In this document: piece by piece, positions 54,258 to 62,693 of the stretch
Numbering within the stretch: position 1 is the stretch's first letter
Layout of the letters: every line of letters begins with the position of its first letter
NCBI RefSeq assembly: GCF_030408735.1
Contig: NZ_CP047204.1
Span: 62,001 to 126,000, forward strand
Reading direction: 5' to 3'
DNA from: Corynebacterium faecale
GTDB taxonomy: Bacteria > Actinomycetota > Actinomycetes > Mycobacteriales > Mycobacteriaceae
DNA length: 64,000 bases
Translations under genes and position numbers: made by a program
The notes under the pieces: model-generated
What the model saw: only the letters and a program-made list of their open reading frames with translations
What the model was told of the DNA's origin: nothing
Database searches by the model: none

Positions 54258-54446
54258 GTTTTGGTTGTTGCGGGATTGTGGGTGTTCTGCGGACAGAATC
54301 CACTAATTTTCCAGCGTGATATACATAGGCCCCATTCGGGTTAGGCCACCTGGACTAAATAGTAGTTTTTGTGCTAACTGATAGGGAAATAGCAGATATT
54401 CTTCGGGGAGTTAACAGAATATTCGCCGCCTGAATGGACCCCCATC

Positions 54447-55118
54447 ATGAACTTTCTAGATGATTTCTTTTTTGCGCTGAGAAATGGCCAGATTGAGAAG
54501 GTTATTGCTCAGGTTTTGGCAATCATTGCCCTGGTTGCTTCTCTTGGTATCCTCCCGGCTATGGGATCAAGTACCTCGGATGAGGTTGCTCCCACGACCA
54601 CTCCGACGACCACCGTCACCACTACTCCGAGCACAGTGCCGACCACGACTCCAACGACGGCGCCAACCCCGGCTCCGACGACAGCGCCAACTACCTCTAC
54701 GACTCCTGTACCTTCAGTACGTTTGGTCGCCTTGGAGAGGGTTAATAGGTCCTTGATGGACACTGGTGTTTCCGTGGCTCTCAATGGCCGAGTGTACGAG
54801 AACTCACTTGCAGTGCAAAGGGGCGGGAGTACGAGCTTTGTCGAATACAACCTGTCTAGGGAGTATCAAACCTTCACCGCCACGGTAGGCATTGATGATA
54901 ATGCCAGGATCGCAGCGCAGTATGGACTGGTGAAATTCTACGTCGACGGCGTTCTTATCAGAGAGGTCCGCGCAGAACTCGGCGATCCCGTTGAGGTCTC
55001 CATCCCACTGAATCAGGGGCTCCGACTCCGCATTGAAACGGCCAGCTATAAGCCTGATAACACAGTCTTATCCAATGAAAGGGGCATTGTCATCGGAAGT
55101 CCGATGGTTCATCGTTAG
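54447..55118 (+). CDS. Membrane-anchored protein with Thr/Pro linker and NPCBM-like domain
   Basis: 223 residues from ATG 54447. One N-terminal membrane helix (VIAQVLAIIALVASLGILPA) is followed by about 45 residues of TTPTTT/TAPTPAP repeats, a wall-spanning linker. The C-terminal domain reads SFVEYNLSREYQTFTATVGIDD, VKFYVDGVLIREVRAELGDPVEVSIPL and LRLRIETAS. This resembles NPCBM/NEW2 carbohydrate-binding modules. Likely exposed and binding glycans. No iterated word; probably newly acquired with its neighbours. Confidence 0.72.
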   Translation: MNFLDDFFFALRNGQIEKVIAQVLAIIALVASLGILPAMGSSTSDEVAPTTTPTTTVTTTPSTVPTTTPTTAPTPAPTTAPTTSTTPVPSVRLVALERVNRSLMDTGVSVALNGRVYENSLAVQRGGSTSFVEYNLSREYQTFTATVGIDDNARIAAQYGLVKFYVDGVLIREVRAELGDPVEVSIPLNQGLRLRIETASYKPDNTVLSNERGIVIGSPMVHR

Positions 55119-55176
55119 ACCTAAAATGAAAGCTGGGCAATCGAGGGGCACTGCGAGCCTGCGGTGTCCTTTACTG

Positions 55177-55434
55177 CTAGTTGGCTCGAAAACCAGAATG
55201 TAGATGACCATCTTCCAAGAAGCACAGCAGTAGATCAGACTTCGTATGTGCGGACCGCTCCACGGCAGAGTATTTTTCCCTGACATTAGCAATGTGCGCG
55301 CGTACGGTTGGCTCCGCGAGGTGGAGGCGGCGTGCAGCAATCGCTTTCGAACCGGAGGCTATCCAGGTGAGGGTCACTTCGATCTCACGGGGTGTGAGAC
55401 GTGGTTGTCGGGTGTTGCTCAGTGGAATATTCAT
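55177..55434 (-). CDS. Stand-alone LuxR-type HTH protein
   Basis: 85 residues from ATG 55434. It is nearly all helix-turn-helix: LTPREIEVTLTWIASGSKAIAARRLHLAEPTVRAHIANVREKYSAV, the LuxR/FixJ type. No receiver or sensor domain precedes it. Such single-domain proteins bind DNA constitutively or with a partner. It lies divergent from TM2 and convergent with the NPCBM gene; the target is unknown. Confidence 0.75.
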   Translation of the reverse strand: MNIPLSNTRQPRLTPREIEVTLTWIASGSKAIAARRLHLAEPTVRAHIANVREKYSAVERSAHTKSDLLLCFLEDGHLHSGFRAN

Positions 55435-55641
55435 GGCTCGCTCCTCAGAGGGGGGATAAGGAAGGCTACCGGTAGCTTTTCACCATGAAAGCCTGCAGGC
55501 CAGACCCCAAAAGCAGGGGCTCGTAAATATCATGTGATCAGGTTCGGTTTTATCACGGCTCTGATCTGTTGGGTAGCAGCATGCTACTTTGATGCGGTAA
55601 GTAGTTTTCAGACTCATGTTTCAACGACAGGGGAGTTTGTG

Positions 55642-56106
55642 GTGGGTACACCTTTTTATCAGCCGGATAACGGTGCGGATGACCAGGCGGCTAATACATA
55701 TCCCCATGTGGGAAATGCCCCACCTCCGCAGTGGGCTCAGCCTCCGGCGCAGCCACAGTGGGGCGGGGGTTATGAGGCACAGTCATACAATGTGCCACAG
55801 CATCACGGGGCATCTATGCCACAGTTCCAGCAGTACCAGCCCCAACCCCAGCAGAAGAGCATGATCCTGGCAGCTCTGCTGGCGTTGTTCCTGGGCAACC
55901 TGGGTGTGCACAACTTCTACCTGGGTTATACCCGTGCTGGACTCATGCAGGTCGGGCTGACCGTGGCGGGATGGGTGTTGTCCATCGTGCTCATCGGGTT
56001 CCTCTTCCTCTTCGTGGTGGGCGCCTGGGCACTGATTGATTTCTTCCGGATTCTGCTGCGCAGTGGTCGCCTCAAGTTTGATTCCCGGGGTGTCCCGCTC
56101 CTCTGA
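55642..56106 (+). CDS. TM2-domain protein with Gln/Pro-rich N-terminus
   Basis: 154 residues from GTG 55642, with AGGGGAG at 55629-55635. The start is supported by the matching fragment at 52066. The first 75 residues are Gln/Pro/His-rich (PQWAQPPAQPQWGGGY, QYQPQPQQK). The TM2 domain follows: ILAALLALFLGNLGVHNFYLGYTRAGLMQVGL and a second helix. TM2 proteins are small membrane proteins of unknown role. Confidence 0.82.
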   Translation: MGTPFYQPDNGADDQAANTYPHVGNAPPPQWAQPPAQPQWGGGYEAQSYNVPQHHGASMPQFQQYQPQPQQKSMILAALLALFLGNLGVHNFYLGYTRAGLMQVGLTVAGWVLSIVLIGFLFLFVVGAWALIDFFRILLRSGRLKFDSRGVPLL

Positions 56107-56124
56107 CCTCATCTGGAAAGCATG

Positions 56125-56166
56125 AAGCTCCGAGTCACCACGATTGTTTGTGGGGGCTCGGAGCTT
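56125..56166. terminator. Hairpin between TM2 gene and the ROK regulator
   Basis: AAGCTCCGAG (56125-56134) faces CTCGGAGCTT (56157-56166), ten perfect bp, with a TTTGT-type tail on the top strand. It separates convergent genes. Confidence 0.7.
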
Positions 56167-56192
56167 TGTCTTTATGTATGTGTGACCAGGGG

Positions 56193-57353
56193 TTAGCTGG
56201 CTGCCTCTTCCGGCACCAGTGCCAATGGGGTGTTCAGCAACCGGTCCAGGGCTACGGCGCGGGCAGCGGCGCGGACGTTTTCGCGGTGGGTGGGGATGAG
56301 ACGGAGTTCGATATCGCGGTTGTATTCCTTCTTCAGCTCTGCGGCGAAGACGGAACGACCCTTCTGGTCTTCGGAGAATGCCGAACCGGACAGCACGAGC
56401 GTGGAGGGGTTGAGGTCGTGGGCGGCGGCAGCTGCGGCGTGGGCCAGGAGGGCGGCGCGTTCGTCGAGAAGCGTTCTGGCCTTGTTGTTCTTATCGGCCT
56501 GGGCAACCAGATCGGTGAGGGTATCGGCATAGATGCCCTGGTCGGAGACGCGGTTGAGGAAGCCCTGGGTGTTCAAGGCGTCCTCGGGGCTCATGCCGTG
56601 GGTGTCCAGCGCGGAGTTGCCGGCGGCCTGTAGCGGTCCGACGACGTGGACGCCGGTGCTGTCGCTGTAGGCGGCGCCGACGGAATCATCGGCGTAGAAG
56701 GTGAGGGTGACCGGGGTGTTTTTATCCGGGCGGGGGAGAGGGGCGGCCTGCAGTTCTGAGGCGGCGATGGCCGGAATGGCGGAGGCGATGGTGGCGGGCA
56801 CGCTGAACTGGTAGTTCATGCGTCCTGCGATATCGACAGCGTTCCACCCGAGGTTATTGGCGGTGACCACACCGGAGGTGGTGACCTTGCCGGAGGTGGC
56901 CACACCGATGCCCACGAGTGGCAGGTCGATGCCGGTGGTCAGGCGGTTAACACCGGCGATGAGATGCTCGAGGAAGGTGTCCGGATCCAGCTCGATGGCG
57001 GACTTCTCCAGGATGCTGTCGCGGAGCGTGCGGCCCCGGGTATCGAAGAGTGCGATATAGGACGACCTCGTGCCAATTGCTACACCTGCGTGGATCCAGG
57101 GGCTCGGCGCCAGTTCAAGAGGAATATTCGGTCGACCGGGGCCGGTGGACTGCGTGAGATCGGGGCGCTCACGGACAAGGCCCGCCTGCATCAGCGCGGT
57201 GACCGCACGGGTCACCGTCGGCTGGGAGAGTGCGGTCGCTTCGACGAGCTCATTGCGGATGAGCTGCTGACCGAGACGGATATGATGCATGCACTTCGCG
57301 GCCGGGGTCGACGGGCGGGCGAAGGAAGCTGAGAACTGGGCCTGATTTGGCAT
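56193..57353 (-). CDS. cysR: ROK-family regulator, CysR-like
   Basis: 386 residues from ATG 57353. N-terminal winged helix: IRNELVEATALSQPTVTRAVTALMQAGLVRERPD, GRPNIPLEL. The ROK domain follows: HAGVAIGTRSSYIALFDTRGR, GIGVATSGKVT, and GIYADTLTDLV. No kinase-type zinc cysteine cluster is seen. Two McbR-type operators directly upstream match the known control of cysR in C. glutamicum, the activator of assimilatory sulphur genes that responds to O-acetylserine-type effectors. The name rests on this combination. Confidence 0.82.
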   Translation of the reverse strand: MPNQAQFSASFARPSTPAAKCMHHIRLGQQLIRNELVEATALSQPTVTRAVTALMQAGLVRERPDLTQSTGPGRPNIPLELAPSPWIHAGVAIGTRSSYIALFDTRGRTLRDSILEKSAIELDPDTFLEHLIAGVNRLTTGIDLPLVGIGVATSGKVTTSGVVTANNLGWNAVDIAGRMNYQFSVPATIASAIPAIAASELQAAPLPRPDKNTPVTLTFYADDSVGAAYSDSTGVHVVGPLQAAGNSALDTHGMSPEDALNTQGFLNRVSDQGIYADTLTDLVAQADKNNKARTLLDERAALLAHAAAAAAHDLNPSTLVLSGSAFSEDQKGRSVFAAELKKEYNRDIELRLIPTHRENVRAAARAVALDRLLNTPLALVPEEAAS

Positions 57354-57374
57354 GAATGAAACAATAGCCAATCG

Positions 57375-57390
57375 TAGACAACACTGTCTA
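57375..57390. promoter_or_regulatory. McbR operator 1
   Basis: TAGACAACACTGTCTA matches the McbR motif TAGAC-N6-GTCTA exactly, 22 bp upstream of the cysR ATG. McbR represses methionine and cysteine genes and is released by S-adenosylhomocysteine. Confidence 0.92.
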
Positions 57391-57407
57391 ATTTCCAGGC
57401 AGCAGCA

Positions 57408-57423
57408 TAGACAGCATAGTCTA
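57408..57423. promoter_or_regulatory. McbR operator 2
   Basis: TAGACAGCATAGTCTA is a second exact TAGAC-N6-GTCTA match, centred 33 bp from the first. About three helical turns separate them, so two repressors could bind on one face. Confidence 0.92.
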
Positions 57424-57573
57424 TTTTGGGGGTGGGGGTGCTCACGTTTCCGCTGGTTGTCGGCGTGGCTCCGTTTGCCGTCCCCGTAATTGGGGGTCTT
57501 ATAAGAAAAATCTTATCAACGATCGCCCTACCCCTTACCCAACCTTGCAGGGGGTGAAACAGTGAACTTCTTC

Positions 57574-58866
57574 TCAAGATTCCGGGCCTGTTTCATCCAC
57601 TGTCGGGTGTGGTCGGCGGTAGCGCCAGAACTTGGGAACCGACACCATGCATACAAAGGTTAGTACTACTACTGCCACGCCTCCCCACAGGGTCGTCCAA
57701 CCAGCGCCCCACGGTTCGGCCAACCAACCGTGCAGCACATCCGCCAGGCGTGGCCCGCCGACGACAACGATGATCCACACTCCCTGGATCCTGCCCTGCA
57801 CATGTTCCGCGGCCGATTGTTGGAGGATGGCATTACGCACCGCGGAGCTGAACATATCCGCCATCCCCCCGATCACCATCATCAGGATGAACAACCATGC
57901 CCAGTAGGTGACCTGCCCGGGACTCATCAAAATAGCCACGCCACCCAGTGCCACCGCGGCACCCCAGGTGATGATGCACCAATACACCGCCACACCCTGA
58001 CGGCTGATCCTGGACACCCACCCGGAGAACACCCCGCCCAGAACAGCACCCAGAGCCATGGAGGAATAGAGGAAGGCCAGCATCGTTGCACCGGCTGCTC
58101 CACCGCCGAAACTCACCTCGGCAATCTCTGGATACAGGGCGCGGGGCATGCCGAAGGTCATGGCAATCAGATCCAGCAGCATCACCATCAGCAGCACCGG
58201 CTGTCCCATGAGGTATCTCAGGCCATCCACCACACTGGCTAAACCTGCCTTCATCACTTCACCCACAGGCTTCATTGACGGCAGTGCCCACACCGCCCAC
58301 AATGTCGGGGCAATGGAGAGCACGTCAATGAAATACAACCACCCGAAACCGATCAGAGGGATGAGCGCCCCGGCCAACAGCGGCCCCACGATCGCACCGG
58401 TCTGCATGAGCAGCATGTTCAAAGAAGTGCCCGCAGCCAGCTGATCAATGGGGAGCAGGCGCCGGAGAATCGCCGTGCGCGTCGGCTGGTTCACCGCAAA
58501 GAATGCCTGTTGGAGGGCGAAGTTGATCAACAACACCCAGATATTGGTGTTGCCCAGAATGGTCAACAGCCAGAAACCCGCCGTGGTGGCAATCAGGCCG
58601 ATGGTGGTGCAGATGAGCACGATGCGTTTATCAAAGGCATCGGCGATGGACCCTCCATAGAGGCCGAAGATCACCAGCGGGACCAAACCGAACATGCCGG
58701 TCAGGCCCACATAGGCCGAAGAACCGGTCATCTGATAGATCTGAACCGGCACCGCCACCACGGTGAGCTGAGCGCCCAGCACCGTTGCCACGTTTCCCAA
58801 CCACAAGCGTTTGAAGGCAGGAACCCGGAAGGGGCGGGTGTCCGCGAAGATATCTTTGAAACTCAC
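57574..58866 (-). CDS. MFS exporter, EntS-like
   Basis: 430 residues from GTG 58866 (AAGGTG upstream); TTG 58905 is possible. About twelve membrane segments: FRRLWLGN-type start (RPFRVPAFKRLWLGNVATVLGAQLTVVAVPVQIYQMTGSSAYVGLTGM), then GGSIADAFDKRIVLICTT. It resembles the MFS_3 class, which includes enterobactin and drug exporters. The substrate is unknown. Ends near the cysR promoter region. Confidence 0.82.
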   Translation of the reverse strand: MSFKDIFADTRPFRVPAFKRLWLGNVATVLGAQLTVVAVPVQIYQMTGSSAYVGLTGMFGLVPLVIFGLYGGSIADAFDKRIVLICTTIGLIATTAGFWLLTILGNTNIWVLLINFALQQAFFAVNQPTRTAILRRLLPIDQLAAGTSLNMLLMQTGAIVGPLLAGALIPLIGFGWLYFIDVLSIAPTLWAVWALPSMKPVGEVMKAGLASVVDGLRYLMGQPVLLMVMLLDLIAMTFGMPRALYPEIAEVSFGGGAAGATMLAFLYSSMALGAVLGGVFSGWVSRISRQGVAVYWCIITWGAAVALGGVAILMSPGQVTYWAWLFILMMVIGGMADMFSSAVRNAILQQSAAEHVQGRIQGVWIIVVVGGPRLADVLHGWLAEPWGAGWTTLWGGVAVVVLTFVCMVSVPKFWRYRRPHPTVDETGPES

Positions 58867-59111
58867 GCGCCACACCTTAGCCCCATCTGGCTGGAGTGTT
58901 GCCAAGGTGGCGCTGGTCAGCCAACCGTGGCGGGCGGCCCGCGCCGGCGGGAGGGGCGGGGCGGAGCGTCGATAAGCATTGTCTGGTTACGGCATGCCTT
59001 CGATAAAACCGGTTATGCGCCACCCCGATTTCGACTCTTTTCTGAAGGTGTTAGCACAGTTATAATCTCTGGGGTGAGAAGCCGTGCGCTTTGGAAAAAT
59101 AAGGAGAACCC
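58867..59111. other. Divergent spacer, no gene
   Basis: GC-rich near 58930-58970, with a TCGATAAGC related word at 58969, then AT-richer with a possible TATAAT (59060-59065) and AAGGAGAA before the next start. Confidence 0.5.
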
Positions 59112-61082
59112 ATGCCATTTTTGAAGGGATCCATCCGCAGGGCCACTGCTGCACTGCTGGCGGGCGGATTATTAATGGCATCGTCAGCGGTTGCGCCGGC
59201 GACAGCCCAGGAGACAATTATTTCCACGGCGGATCTCGGATTGGGTGACACCGCTGTATTTCTCGGGCGCAGCGCAGAAGTGCCCTTCACCATCGCCGTC
59301 CCGGCCGGGACCACACCTGAGGTACTGACCGGAACTTTTCAACTTCCCACCGACTTCGACGGTGGTGTCATTGAGTTGTACAGCGGTGATCGGCTCCTGG
59401 ATTCTCAGACGCTGGAGGTGGAGGGATTCCTCGCCGATGTGGAGATCCCCCTTGCGCAGGTCCCGGTGGAGGAGGGACTGGCGGGATTCACCCTGCGCGC
59501 AGTGATGAATGTGACAGGCGACCAGTGGTGTCGTGAGATTCCCGAGTTAACTTTGATCAATGGTGAAGTCCGCTATGCCGGGGAGTCCACACGGCCAGAG
59601 GTGGTCGCAGATTTTCTTCCACCGATCCTTCGCACCCTCAGCATCTATGTTCCGGCAGACCCATCTGAGGCTGTGCAGCAGGCGACTCTTGAGCTGGCGA
59701 CATCCATGGCCTCCGTGTACCGAGCAACCGGAGTGGAGGTGCAGGTGATCGGCCTGCCGGAGGGCAGCACCCAACCGAGTGCCCCAGCCGGGAGCGGTGA
59801 ACGAAATATCGTACTCAGTGACACCGGCACCGCCGGAATCGAACTGATCAATCCCGGCAGCGATGATGTATTCCTCCGTATCAATGGAGAGGATCAACGG
59901 ATCTTTGATCAAGCCCGTCTTCTCACTGATTCCCTCCTCCCGCTTGCTGCGGATGACCAGGTCACAGGCAGCGGATTCGGAGCGATCCCCGATGTCTCCA
60001 CCGACATGGCCACCCTGACGGCGTTGGGAAATTTCAACCTGACATCGGAATCCGTCGCCAGGACTGCTGTTTTCGTGGGAATCGAACGGTCACAATTGAG
60101 GCCTTTCGTGGAATCCTTCGATGTTCACCTCACCGGCAACTACACCCCTCTGCCTGCCAATAACAGTGGCCAGATCACCACGCGGATTGGAGATACGGTC
60201 CTGGATTATTTCACCGTGGATAATTCCGGTGTCATTGACCGCACTATCTCCGTCCCCGGTGAACTGATCGATCGCTTCACGCAACTGGTGGTGGAGTATC
60301 ACACCACCGGCGAGATCACCTGTGGCACCACCCAGCCGGTGGGTTTGACCATTGATGGGGACAGTCTGGTCACCACACAGCACACCGATGTTCCTATTCT
60401 GACCGGATTTCAATCACTACCGCAGGCCTTCCAACCGACAGTCGATGTGGCGATGACCAACGGCGATGTGGCGGATCTGTCTCGGGCGGCCAGCATCCTG
60501 ACCGGAGTGCAGTCCCTCAGCAACGTCCGTGTCCGCCCAGAGCTGGTTTCCTGGGAGGATGCAGTGACCAGTACCCGTGCCACCCTGTTCATTGATGCAG
60601 AAGGCGAACGGGTTGAGGACCTGCCACGATATATTGCCGAAGCCGGCATCAACATGACCGTGGTCACGCGCGATGGTTCCGGCGGGGTATCCGGGGAGCC
60701 GACACCGGAGGATCTGGAATACGCCCGACAGCTCACCCTCAATAGGGATATTGCGGCCGGTGGCATTCAGGCTGTCTGGGACGCTGAGGTGAACCGTATG
60801 ATCCTGGTGGCATCCTCCAACCAGAGTGCGCGCCAGCTCGATGGTGTGATCAGCTGGTTGGCTGAGGATGATTCCCGCTGGGCTCAGCTCCGGGGGGATG
60901 TGATCGCCCAGGTGTTGGATCGGACTCCCGTTGATTTGGAAGTGGCAGGACGCCCTGATCAGCCATCCAACCGGGCAACCGTCTGGATGGCGGTGGCGGT
61001 GGCCGCGGTGGTTATCGCGGTGGCCGTGGCAGCATCTCTCCTTGTCTCCCGCAGGTCACGGAAGCCTGCCGCACATGAGTAA
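59112..61082 (+). CDS. BcsB-like exported protein with C-terminal membrane anchor
   Basis: 656 residues from ATG 59112 with AAGGAGAA upstream. Signal peptide RRATAALLAGGLLMASSAVAPATAQ. The large exported region has segments that recall cellulose synthase subunit BcsB: GTFQLPTDFDGGVIELYSGDRLL, LSIYVPADPSEA, and later FQSLPQAFQPTVDVAMTNGD. It ends with a membrane helix (VWMAVAVAAVVIAVAVAASLLVSRR) like BcsB. First gene of an operon with a GT2 synthase, which supports a role in moving a polysaccharide across the envelope. Confidence 0.68.
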   Translation: MPFLKGSIRRATAALLAGGLLMASSAVAPATAQETIISTADLGLGDTAVFLGRSAEVPFTIAVPAGTTPEVLTGTFQLPTDFDGGVIELYSGDRLLDSQTLEVEGFLADVEIPLAQVPVEEGLAGFTLRAVMNVTGDQWCREIPELTLINGEVRYAGESTRPEVVADFLPPILRTLSIYVPADPSEAVQQATLELATSMASVYRATGVEVQVIGLPEGSTQPSAPAGSGERNIVLSDTGTAGIELINPGSDDVFLRINGEDQRIFDQARLLTDSLLPLAADDQVTGSGFGAIPDVSTDMATLTALGNFNLTSESVARTAVFVGIERSQLRPFVESFDVHLTGNYTPLPANNSGQITTRIGDTVLDYFTVDNSGVIDRTISVPGELIDRFTQLVVEYHTTGEITCGTTQPVGLTIDGDSLVTTQHTDVPILTGFQSLPQAFQPTVDVAMTNGDVADLSRAASILTGVQSLSNVRVRPELVSWEDAVTSTRATLFIDAEGERVEDLPRYIAEAGINMTVVTRDGSGGVSGEPTPEDLEYARQLTLNRDIAAGGIQAVWDAEVNRMILVASSNQSARQLDGVISWLAEDDSRWAQLRGDVIAQVLDRTPVDLEVAGRPDQPSNRATVWMAVAVAAVVIAVAVAASLLVSRRSRKPAAHE

Positions 61083-61118
61083 CTGGGACAGCCCGGGGAA
61101 AAGCTGTGGCAACCGCGC

Positions 61119-62693
61119 ATGGACAGGTTCGCGACCATGACTTCTGAAAACAAAGACCCGCAGGCCAAACCGCCACTGGAATCCGCATCAGTTGAGCCGG
61201 GTGTCCAGTTCGCTACGACCGCTGCTGCTGATCTGTCTGTTCCAGACTTCCCGGAGAAGAAACCGGACATGGGCCTTTACACCCTGCGTGGACTCGTGCT
61301 GTTTGTTGGTCTTGTGGTGGCCTTCCATGACACTTTCGCCAGAATTTTCGAGGTGGGGTTCATCGGATTCGAGCACGATATCCTCCTCGTGCTGCTCATG
61401 TCCATTGTGCTTTTCATCGGGCTCGACAGGAAACGGGCGCGGGCTCTGAATATCCATGACCGCGAGGTGGACTACATCATCGGCGGCATAGCGTTGATCA
61501 TTGCCGTCACGATCAAAACCCTCCTTTTGCCGAGATTTGTGGAATGGGATGCGCTCCTGCGACTGGATATCCTCGCCATCCTGGTCTATATTTTCGGCGC
61601 TTCAGGTCTGCTCTTCGGGATGCGTTCCACACTGCACTTCGCACCCGGATGGGCGGTGTTGTTCCTGTACAATCCACCGGTTCACCTCATAGTGAGCACG
61701 GTGGTGGGTGGTGGTTGGTTGGGCATGGCGGTAGCCAATGTTATCGGCATGTCACTGGCAGTGACGGTAGCGCTGAACCGTGATCTGGTTCAGAAGATCT
61801 ATTTCGGACTGTTCACACTGGTGCTGGGGCTCATAATCACAGTTGTCATGCGGTTGATCGTCCTCCCACCGACGTTTCTCACACATGTTCCGGGAATCGT
61901 GGCCACCGTGGTTGTCGTCTACAACACCTCTCGCGGTGTGCCCGGGCAGTGGGCACTGTTCAGACGACGCAACCCCACCGTGAAAAACGCCCGCTTGGCC
62001 ACAATCCTCGTTGTGGTTGCCGCGGTGATACTCGCATTAAATCCTGTTCCCCGTAGCCCCTGGGATCCGGACCTCCTGCCAGATGGCCCCTCGAGGACAC
62101 CCACTCCGGGAATTTCCGTACCTCCAGACTGGGAGATCACCGGTTACCAGGATTATGAATGGGCAAGCCGATACTTCGGACCGGGATCCTCCTTGATCAG
62201 GCAGCAACTCACCTCCCGTGAGTACAACGCCGACTGGAATAGATCAGGACTGGTACGCACCGTCATGGTGGATACCCTTCTGGCCACTGATTACTACCAG
62301 GCCAGAGCTTTTGGGGATGAGACTCTCTACTCCACACTGACCGGTAGGCGCTCGGAACCGCTCGAGGTGGATCTGGGTTATGGCATCCAGGGTCGGGTTT
62401 ACACCGTCCTGGATGAATCAGACTTTCTCACCTATACCAAGTTGGTGTTCTCGTGGATCAAGGAAGACAACGTGGTGGAGAACATCAGCATCATCGCCGT
62501 GGATGATCACCGTCCAGAGGCCCGCTTTCCACAGCTGGCACCGTCACTCGCAATGATGCTGACCCAGGTGATCACCATCCTGCTCCGGGGTAATGCGGTG
62601 ACCGTGGATACGGAGACGGAATACAAGGACTTGGATCTGGTCACGGAGGCTGCCCGGGATATTGTCAGCTGGCAGATGGAGAGGAAGCGATGA
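61119..62693 (+). CDS. Polytopic membrane protein, exosortase-like region plus exported domain
   Basis: 524 residues; start ATG 61119 or 61137. Residues about 50-310 hold around eight hydrophobic helices, including FEHDILLVLLMSIVLFIGLDRKR and FGASGLLFGMRSTLHFAPGWAVLFLYNPP. The layout recalls exosortases, but there is no cysteine anywhere in the protein, so the transpeptidase nucleophile is absent. A soluble C-terminal domain (about 320-524) recalls EpsI-type domains in length and position. Sandwiched between BcsB-like and GT2 genes, with the stop overlapping the GT2 start. The family assignment is tentative. Confidence 0.5.
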   Translation: MDRFATMTSENKDPQAKPPLESASVEPGVQFATTAAADLSVPDFPEKKPDMGLYTLRGLVLFVGLVVAFHDTFARIFEVGFIGFEHDILLVLLMSIVLFIGLDRKRARALNIHDREVDYIIGGIALIIAVTIKTLLLPRFVEWDALLRLDILAILVYIFGASGLLFGMRSTLHFAPGWAVLFLYNPPVHLIVSTVVGGGWLGMAVANVIGMSLAVTVALNRDLVQKIYFGLFTLVLGLIITVVMRLIVLPPTFLTHVPGIVATVVVVYNTSRGVPGQWALFRRRNPTVKNARLATILVVVAAVILALNPVPRSPWDPDLLPDGPSRTPTPGISVPPDWEITGYQDYEWASRYFGPGSSLIRQQLTSREYNADWNRSGLVRTVMVDTLLATDYYQARAFGDETLYSTLTGRRSEPLEVDLGYGIQGRVYTVLDESDFLTYTKLVFSWIKEDNVVENISIIAVDDHRPEARFPQLAPSLAMMLTQVITILLRGNAVTVDTETEYKDLDLVTEAARDIVSWQMERKR

